NCBI GenBank assembly: GCA_000729835.1
Contig: JFHB01000295.1
Location: forward strand, 1-28,621
Direction of reading: 5' to 3'
Length of the DNA stretch: 28,621 bases
Source of the DNA: Atkinsonella hypoxylon
Lineage: Eukaryota > Ascomycota > Sordariomycetes > Hypocreales > Clavicipitaceae
A program made the translations under genes and the position numbers. The stretch's first letter is position 1; each line of letters opens with the position of its first letter. The notes beneath the pieces are model-generated. The model was not told the origin of the DNA. It saw only the letters and a list, made by a program, of their open reading frames with translations, and did not search any database. Of the stretch, positions 21,501 through 28,621 are shown in pieces.

Positions 21501-23755
21501 TTATTATTAGAGCTAGCTTCCTGTTGCTCCCTATCTTGCTAGATCTCTTAAGAACTATAGGCCTCGTTTAAGGGATCTAGACGGCTACTTCCTCTAATAT
21601 CTAGCAACTTAGGATTTAGACCTTCTAAATCCCTATTATTAGAAGGAATCTAAGTAGGAGCCCGTTTAGGAACTAGGGCTAATGGCTCTATAGCATCGTT
21701 ATTGGTATTATCTTCTTCAAAATTAGATAATTCCTTGATTTAGCTATATTCCTCTGGATTAAAACTAGGCTGTTAAGGGATTTAAACCTCTATAGGATAA
21801 CTAGTATTATAATTGCCATTATAACTACTAAATCCTATATAAGAGAGATTAGCGTAGTTTTTACACACTTTAGGGGTCTCTTGCCCCTTAAGCTGTAGAA
21901 AGAAACCATACTTTTTGGGATTTAGAAGCCTACAGCAGCTTCTATTAGCTAGAAATAGCTGATTTCTAAGGAGAGTGCCCCCTATTAAATAGTGCTTTAG
22001 ACCACTAATTAGGTTAGTATTTAAACCTAGGCAATATAGAGCATCCTTTAGAGCTAAAGGCCTGTATTTAGCTGGATTTATACTAACTAGTACCTAGAAT
22101 ACAGCAGTTCCCTATCCTTTAGGATAAATAGAACCTCCTCCAGTAGCAATAGGCGCGGTTTTACCCTTTTTTATAGGCTTAAAAGTCCTAAAAAATGCTT
22201 TATTGTTAACTATATAACAGGTAGAACCTATATCGTATAGTAAGGAGTTTTTAATTATTCTATTAGAATAGTTAAAAGAAGGGGTATTATTACTAGTAGT
22301 ACTAGTATTACTAGTAGTGGATTCTGTATCTAAATCGTAAGAATTATCACTACTAGAACTGCTAGATTCACTATTGGAATCTATAGTATCCTAGTTGCTA
22401 GTAGATAGGTTATAGCAACCTATAGCAAAAGCAGCTTCTCTATCCTTATTCCTAGAGTTTTTGTTACTTCTTCTTTAGCCCTTCCACTTCTTCTTATTCT
22501 TAGAGGCTTTATCTATATCTTTTTCTTTAGAGGCATTAGAATCGTTAGAATTAGAATCGGAATTCTTCTTCTAATTAGGAGGATTCTTTCCTTAGTTAGC
22601 TTTATTATTATTAGAACTATTAGAATTAGAAGCTTTATAACTAAGAGCCTTAGATATAGAGGAGCTTTTATCTCTTTGTTCTTCTAATAAGTCAGCTATA
22701 AGGAACTGTAAATTCAGCATTTTTACAGATAGACCTTATGCTCTAGCAGCTCTAATAGAATATCGCTGCCTTTTAGCCTAGCTAGGGAAGGTCTTCTTTA
22801 AAGCATTAATATAATAATTTACCTAGTTAATAGAATTAATAGCTACACTATAGAGCTGTAATCTAGCTAGTAAATTATTAAATTTAGCATTAAAGGCCTC
22901 TAAAGATCCCTTATAGTTCGAAAACAATAAGTTGTAATAACTAGCATACAGCGTACTACATTGTATTTTAGCACTCTGCAAATATTGCCTAACTAAAACG
23001 TTATAGGCATCTACAGAGGACTTATGCTAGCTTATAGCAGCTTAAGGTCTAGATTAGCAACTATCTCTTATAATTATAAGGATAATAGCTTGTTCTAAAT
23101 CTACTAAAGTACTAGCTATACTAGGATTATTAATAAATTAAGGGAATCCTAGTGCCCTAAATTAAATAGTTAAAGCTTGCTTCTACTGTTTAAAATTTTT
23201 AGGGCCTTTTAGCTTAGCAGCCTCTAGAATAGAGTGGACCTTCTTATTTAACTCTTTTATAGTGCCTTTATTAAAAGCAGGCAGAAAAGTAGCACTATTA
23301 GAGGAACTAGAAGGTTTAGGGACTTTAAAAGAGACTTTAGAAGTCTTAGAAGTAATAGGATCTACTACCTTAGAGGGAGATCCTATAGAGAGATTACCTA
23401 TAGATGTAATTATAGTATCTAATTTACTTAGTAAATCAGCTATATTACCTTTATTTTAGCTTTGTTTTGCTTCACTATGCCTAATAAATCTATTTAGGGT
23501 CTCTTGTTGCTTATCCATTTAAGCTTTTAGATTAGCTTACACATTATAGACTTGCACTACTCTTTTAGAAGCTAATCTAGCTTCCTTTAGAGCCTTCTTA
23601 GCTGTATAATCTTCTTTATTAGAAGAGGAATCTACTAGCTGAGAGGGGGACCTTATTGGACTAGGAAAGCTAGTAGCAGCTGTAGCTAGTGTACTAGAAC
23701 CACTACCCCGTTTAGGGCTTATGCTCTTTCCCTTACCTGTTCCTTTTAGTGCTAT
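18518..23755 (-). pseudogene. gag-pol: Element A gag-pol polyprotein (copia type), single frame with premature stops
   Basis: 5238 bases in one frame, 1745 codons if the ATA at 23755-23753 was ATG. Order: gag (about 23755-22450) with a serine-rich N-terminus and NLQFLIADLLEEQRDK; protease with YDIGSTCYIVNN (D codon at 22234-22232, originally DTGS); the zinc-binding GAG-pre-integrase part with HVRLGHIGL (near 21436-21410) and CLAC (21334-21323); integrase core to about 20750; a long linker rich in glutamate and alanine near 20280; reverse transcriptase from about 20110 with KARLITKGFMQIEG and YVDN at 19531-19520 (YVDD originally); RNase H with TLEAESNAL near 18860 and MPVDGLTKPLA near 18598-18560; terminal TAG at 18520-18518. 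Stops are TAG or TAA from CAG, CAA or TGG. It is less decayed than B, D or E. Confidence 0.95.
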
Positions 23756-24722
23756 TTTAAGGGTTTTAATAGCTAATTTAACGCTCTTTATAGCTAATTA
23801 TAGCTTAAATTACAGTGGAAAAGGTAGTAAATAACAGTAATAACCTCTACTAGATATCAATAGATTGCTCTATTATAGGCCTAGAACTGCTCTATATCTT
23901 TAGAAATTATACTAAGATTTTTCTCCAATTTCTTTTGTAACAGGTATAACGGGCTCTAAAGGCTGCGTTGTATCGCAATCTGTATACGTATACAATTTGT
24001 ATAGCAGACTAGATTAATAAGCGGTCGCAAGGGGCATAAAACACAGGTCCTAGCTATTTTTAGCCAAAAAATTTAGGAGATTCTTCTCTAATTAGGTTCT
24101 AATAAATTAGTAGAGACCTAGGTACAGCTAATTTAGGGATATCCAGCTAATTCCTACTTTAAAATCCTAACTAGTAGGATTACTATATAAATTAATTCTG
24201 CGACCGAAAACACAGGAATATCTAACAGCAACAAGAGCTGTTAGGTGTGCACTATAAATTGTAGTATAGCTACTAACAGAGGTGCACAGGGTGCACAATA
24301 TACAAGATAACAGCACAACAACAAGCGATGTAGTGTAGCGCTAAGCTTATTTCTTAATGGAAATAATTAATTAGGCAGTGCCTAATAAAACGATTCGCAG
24401 TACAAATGTAATGTGTGCAGATATATATATTTTAATGTTGCGCAACAATAGAACCTAGCTATTAAGAATAGCTTCAAAAGTGTATATACACTAGGTGCAT
24501 AGAACTAGTGCAGGAGGTACAGGGTGGGCAGAATGAAAACACCAGTATAGTAGCTAGCAATGTGTGTGCAGCAGGTATTAATAGCTTCCAGCAAGCTACT
24601 AATTTTTAGCAGCGATAGCTGCTAGCGCAGGTCTTAATATAGCTTCTAGTGGGTAATACAGTACACAATAGTAGATTTCAGCGGGCTAACAGCTTGCAGA
24701 TAGGTCTTCCGGGCTTATAACC
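23756..24722 (-). other. Element A leader
   Basis: A 967-base untranslated leader that matches element C 438-539 plus 8559-9427 in inverse orientation. It keeps many CpA and TpG words (for example GTGCAGCAGG near 24563), so it was mildly mutated. I see no coding frame. Confidence 0.75.
24711..24722 (-). promoter_or_regulatory. Candidate primer-binding site of element A
   Basis: Minus-strand GGTTATAAGCCC directly follows the 5' LTR and is shared with element C (438 on). The position is right for the tRNA primer site, but the tRNA was not identified. Confidence 0.35.
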
Positions 24723-25419
24723 TATTGAAAATAATAGGGATTACAGGACTAGATAGAAGAGGGTAGTGGTCTCTTATATTTAGCACCTGTAATTGCTCCT
24801 AGCAATTATTACGTAGTGGAAGCAGCAGCGGCCTAAATTAAGCTGTAGTGTATAGTATAGATCACGTAGAGGCAGTAGATAACTATAATAATAGTGGTAT
24901 CTTATATTGAGAGCGCTGTAACGAACAAGTTAGTAAGGGTAGGATCTTAAATCTTTCTAGTCCCTTATAGACCCTCTAACTATATTAGCAGGCTGTAGTC
25001 GCTAGAAGGGGCTTATAGGCTACTTTATAATTTCCGCAAAAAGATTTACTATATAAAAACAAAAAAATCGACTTACAGCTATATAAACGAGACGCCTATA
25101 TACATAATTTAATAAATTCCACTAATAACAAGCAACCCTTATAAGCAACTCTATCCAACAATTATACTATTAAATAGCCCTAATTCTTAGCTTTTAAATG
25201 GTATACTTCTTAAATTTCTACTATTGCTAGTTGTGGAGAAAATCGCAGTTAAAGTTAACTATAGGTTAGGCAACTTTGCCTTAGTTAAATCTAGATGTTT
25301 GCATTTAGTAACAACGATATCTCTACCAAAAATCAACGTAACAAGACCTAATAAGGGTCACGTGATAGAGCAACTAGTAGGCATAAAAATAGGCTATACA
25401 GGGTAGCTTATTTTTAACA
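24723..25419 (-). repeat. Element A 5' LTR (697 bp), uninterrupted
   Basis: Ends are TATTGAAAAT (24723) and TTTTTAACA (25419), an inverted pair TGTTRAAAAT. It holds the empty site of element B near 24870. Its outer end (25300-25419) keeps C and G bases that the 3' LTR has lost (for example ACCAAAAATCAACG against ACTAAAAATTAACG). Confidence 0.95.
25224..25406 (+). CDS. Small open frame inside the LTR of A, antisense to the element (second copy)
   Basis: Counterpart of 18079-18261, also 60 codons from TTG to TAG, with ISLPKINVT in place of ISLLKINVI and YTG in place of YIE at the end. This copy is the less mutated one. No recognised family; low confidence that it is a gene. Confidence 0.2.
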   Translation: MLVVEKIAVKVNYRLGNFALVKSRCLHLVTTISLPKINVTRPNKGHVIEQLVGIKIGYTG

Positions 25420-25424
25420 CTAGT
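25420..25424. repeat. Target site duplication of element A, right copy (CTAGT)
   Basis: Identical to 11254-11258. The gag frame of D resumes at 25425. Confidence 0.88.
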
Positions 25425-28400
25425 GCTAGTTCTACTTAGAATATTAAAGGAAAGTAAGTATAGAGATCTAAATTTATACTGCTTACTAAGGACCTAGATC
25501 TATTAAATATACCTTAAACTACTAAAAAGGACTTACTAATTAAAGAACTAGCTAAAATCTTACTACTTTTATAGGCCTACTAAAGGTTTTATACTCTTAA
25601 GCTAAAGTATAAAGTAAAGGAAGTAGTAAAGCTACTTAAAAAAGAGAACCTCTTACTAGAATAGCTTATAGGTTTTTCTATAGAAATTAGTAAGTAAATT
25701 AGTAAAATTAAAGAAGAATTAATTAATAAAATTAGTAAATTATAGAGAGAATTAAATAATAAAATTACTGCTCTTTAGGTAAAGTAATAATACTTAGCCT
25801 AAAAGATAAAGACTACACTTAAGCCTTAGAATAAATACAATAAATAATACTATACCTAATAAGGCTTCTAGCTTAAGGATTATAGGTAAAGAGCTTTTAA
25901 TTCTTACTTACCTCTAAAAGATAACTAAAACTAGAAGTAAGGTTAAAAGTAACCCTTAAGTAAAGAAAACTATATAATATAGAGATACTTTAAACACTTT
26001 AGTACTTTTCTAAAAGAATAAAAGCTACTATAATTTCTAAAGAATCTATTAAAGTAATACTATAATAGTAAAGCTAAAAAGAGCTAAAATACTAAAAAAG
26101 ACTAAAATTAAGCATTTAGTAACTTTAAATATTAGTATATAAATTAATAAGCACTACACTATATTAGAAACAATAATCCTTAGCTAAATCTAGTAAATAA
26201 AAGGCTAAATCTACATTAAGAAAAGAATAACTAAAGTAATATATAGTTCTAAACCCCTAAAGAATAAATAGATTCTATATAGAAAATTACTAATATTAGT
26301 TACTTTAAACCCTTTAATAATAGAAATATCTATAAGCTAATTTTATATAAAGAAAAGCACACTATTTTCTACAATATAGAGCTATAGATCTAAGCTGTTA
26401 AAGACTACTATAGCTATAGTATAATTAATGCCTAAGAAGCTATTTACATTAAGCTCTAAACTCTCTTTAAAGGGAATACATTAATATAGTATAGGTAGTA
26501 TCTAGATTACTATAAAAAAACAGCTATTTTTAGCAGTTTAAACTCTATTTATACTGCTATTTATAAAGAATTTAGTATATAGATCTAGAATACAATAATA
26601 TAGCTAAATTTAGCTAAGTTTATAGAGTAAAATATAATTAAAGAAAAATTATTTAGGGAATTTATCTTTAAAGTATTTTAATATACTTATATAAATAGTA
26701 AAACTACTAATCTTTAGCTTCTTTTAAGACTTTATTATAAGCTATACCTAGAATTATAATAGCTATACTTAATTCTAATAGTAAAAGACCTAAGATTTAT
26801 ATATATTACTATAGTAAATAATAAGGTTAAGGATCTATAAGAATGCCTAAAGGATCTAAAAAAATAATAAAAATTAGAAAACTATAAAAAAGATATTAAT
26901 ACTTACTATACTTAAAGTAAATTTAATAGTAAGAACTTTAAAAACAATAAAGTAGCTTAAAGTAACTAAACTAACTAGAATAAAAGCAATAGTTAATTTT
27001 AGTTCTAACCTTTATTCTATAAAAATTACTAGAATAATTATTCTTAATACTTACTATAAAACTAAAGGAATTAGCTGCTAAAAGAGCAGTAGCTTTAGCT
27101 TTAGTAGAACTAAGATTTAAGGGCTAGCTAGAATTATTAGCTAAAGCTATAGTATTCTTAGTAGCTTTAATGTTTTTAATAATAAAGCTTACTGTAGAAT
27201 AATAAAGAATATACCTATATAATAACGTTTAAAGATAAATCTAACTAAAAAGACTATAAAAAGTACCTTAAAAGCTATAAATACTAGCTAATAGAAGAAG
27301 AAGAAATAGTTAATACTAAGAAACTATTAATTAGCTTAAAATCTAACTTTATTAAAACCTATTTTACTAAAAGTAAAGAAAAATAAAAGAAAAAGGTTTA
27401 AATAGAGGTAAACTAGAAGGATTTATAGAGAATCTAAATAGAGTAAGTAGTTAAAGTAGTTATAAAGCTATAGGTTGTTAAATTTAGCATTTTAAAGTTA
27501 AATTTCTTTCTAAAGATTTCTATTTAATTCTATAATAAAGAACTATTATATTAGATCTACCTAGATACTAAAACCTCTTTAGTGCTAGTTAATAAAGTAT
27601 AGTTAACTTAGTTTAGTTAAAATATAAAATAGATAAAAATAGAGCTAAAACTAGTTACTAAAGTGTAGTTATCTTTCTATATCTCTAAGATAACTACATT
27701 TAACTTCTATATCCCTAGATCTATATATAGCGTACCTATAACTAGCTATTTTACAGTTACAGCTAATATAATAAGTAACTTAGAACTAAAGCTCCTTTTA
27801 GGTTTAACCTTCCTCTATAATTATAGTGTTAAAATTAATTTTATCTGCCTTAAGGCTACTATTAGGTCTATTTATAATATAGTTATAGAAATAGATATCT
27901 TCTAGCTAATTTTAAAGATTCTATATTAGAATGTAACAGTAGTATAAGCTATAATAATTCTGCTAAAATTGTAGAAGTATATTCTAGTTAAATAGAAGGA
28001 GGTACTAGCTAATAAGAAGGCTACTGCCTACTATATATACTTAAAATCTAACTTTATCCTAGATATATTACTTAGTATAACTAACTAGGAATAAATAGTA
28101 GCCTATAACTATTTAGATAAATTTATTATAATCTAGAAAAATTAAAAGGTTGCTTATCTTTAGTATAATAAAGAGCTTAAGGCTAACTATATAATTATAA
28201 ACCTATTTAATTTATATATATATTTTTCTAAGAATATTGCACCTAATAATAGTTTATTGCCTATAGAAGATTATAAAACTTAAGAAGAAGGTAATAGTAG
28301 TAGATTTAACTCTAAAAAAGTTAATAATAGTATCTTTATATATAGAATCTCTTATTTTAAGGATGTACTATATATCTATAATAAATATAAGGTTAAGGTA

Positions 28401-28621
28401 GAAAACTTAAACCTAAATATTACAGCTAAACTTATTAACTTAATAGATAAATATAATATTTATTGTAATAAAGGTATTGTTTCTATACCTAAAAACTAAT
28501 ATATAAGAGTAAATCTAGTAAATAGATAGTAGAAGCAGCTAAAATCTATTTAAATCTACCTACTAGGAGCTAAAGATAAAGCTAAGCTAGATAAGGTTTA
28601 TAATAAGCTATATTTAAGTAG
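25425..28621 (+). pseudogene. gag-pol: Element D gag and protease, RIP-degraded, continuing past the window
   Basis: Frame 3 throughout, continuous with 11258. A predicted coiled coil lies at about 25640-25790 (EISKxISKIKEELINKISKL), then a capsid-like region around 26560-26880 (LAKFIE, KLFREFIFKVFQYTYIN, LLLRLYYKLYLEL). An aspartic protease is indicated by D-T-K-T-S at 27564-27578, a mutated DTGTS (GGA to AAA), and by LLLGLTFLYNYSVKINF about 73 codons later (from 27783), the usual distance in Ty3/gypsy retropepsins. Downstream to 28621 the frame stays readable (KDVLYIYNKYKVK near 28360) but no reverse transcriptase motif is reached. Stops are TAG and TAA of the RIP kind. A frame this long with one phase implies a gag-pol fusion. 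Confidence 0.75.

Larger units (their letters stand above)
11259..25419 (-). mobile_element. Element A: full-length Ty1/copia retrotransposon on the minus strand, interrupted by element B
   Basis: Without B and its second target copy, A is 7842 bases long. It has two gap-free LTRs of 697 bases, a leader of 967 bases, a single gag-pol frame of 1745 codons, a polypurine tract next to the 3' LTR and a 5-bp duplication CTAGT. Integrase precedes reverse transcriptase, the order of Ty1/copia. It is the least mutated element here, yet still carries many TAG and TAA stops and an ATA in place of the start codon. It inserted into gag of element D. Confidence 0.95.
10528..28621 (+). mobile_element. Element D: LTR retrotransposon, probably Ty3/gypsy, split by element A and cut by the window end
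   Basis: D consists of 10528-11258 and 25425-28621. Removal of element A and one CTAGT copy joins these parts in a single frame 3 that encodes gag and an aspartic protease with the spacing of a retropepsin. It begins TGTTACGGG exactly where element C breaks off. The target duplication should be the last bases of C (AAGGC, 10523-10527), to be found again beyond the window. Reverse transcriptase has not been reached by 28621, so the superfamily call rests on the protease (DTG, then LLLGLTFL 73 codons later). Confidence 0.75.

Noticed and set aside
25150..25165. TCCAACA near 25160 and 18018 as the LTR end of A (TGTTGG on the minus strand)
   Set aside because: Homology of the two LTRs continues for another 255 bases to TTAACA at 25419 and AATA at 18274, where a polypurine tract and the CTAGT duplication are found.
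1..28621. Mitochondrial DNA as the source of the high AT content
   Set aside because: The content is nuclear-type LTR retrotransposons with RIP signature, and no mitochondrial gene is seen.
1..28621. CRISPR array, tRNA, rRNA or a host gene cluster
   Set aside because: No regularly spaced short repeats, no cloverleaf or rRNA core recognised, and every coding signal belongs to a retrotransposon, apart from the uncertain stretch at 5970-7575.

Overview
The window looks like a gene-free, AT-rich block from the nuclear genome of a filamentous ascomycete (Pezizomycotina) that has, or once had, repeat-induced point mutation (RIP). I base this on retrotransposon proteins of fungal type in every part, massive excess of TpA with loss of CpA and TpG, and stop codons (TAG, TAA) sitting where CAG, CAA or TGG would be expected. 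I see no intact host gene, tRNA, rRNA or CRISPR array. The species cannot be named from this sequence.

The whole window is explained by five LTR retrotransposons nested in one another. Element C (Ty1/copia type, + strand) is the outer layer: partial LTR 10-437, leader, then gag from 9428 to 10527. A Ty3/gypsy chromovirus (E, + strand, 540-8553, 323-bp LTRs) is inserted in the leader of C with a 5-bp target duplication GCTAG. A second, probably Ty3/gypsy, element (D, + strand, starting at 10528 and running past the right end) interrupts the gag of C. Element A (Ty1/copia, minus strand, 11259-25419, 697-bp LTRs, same family as C) is inserted in the gag of D with duplication CTAGT. Element B (Ty1/copia, + strand, 11414-17727, 315-bp LTRs) is inserted in the 3' LTR of A with duplication CAGTA. 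The uninterrupted 5' LTR of A at 24723-25419 supplies the empty site that proves the B insertion.

Layout: 1-539 C (LTR and leader); 540-8553 E (gag, pol with chromodomain, a possible third reading frame, 3' LTR); 8554-10527 C (leader and gag); 10528-11258 D (LTR, start of gag); 11259-11413 A LTR; 11414-17727 B; 17733-18274 rest of A LTR; 18275-24722 A internal region (gag-pol on the minus strand); 24723-25419 A LTR; 25420-28621 D (gag and protease).

All coding regions are pseudogenes, but reading frames are preserved over kilobases (1745 codons in A, about 1630 in B), so decay was almost purely by C-to-T and G-to-A transitions. Two patterns deserve attention. In every LTR pair the outward-facing end is far less mutated than the inward-facing end. 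And the youngest insertions (B in A, E in C) are more heavily mutated than the elements that hold them. No function is proposed for the one unexplained coding-like stretch (about 6543-7575).
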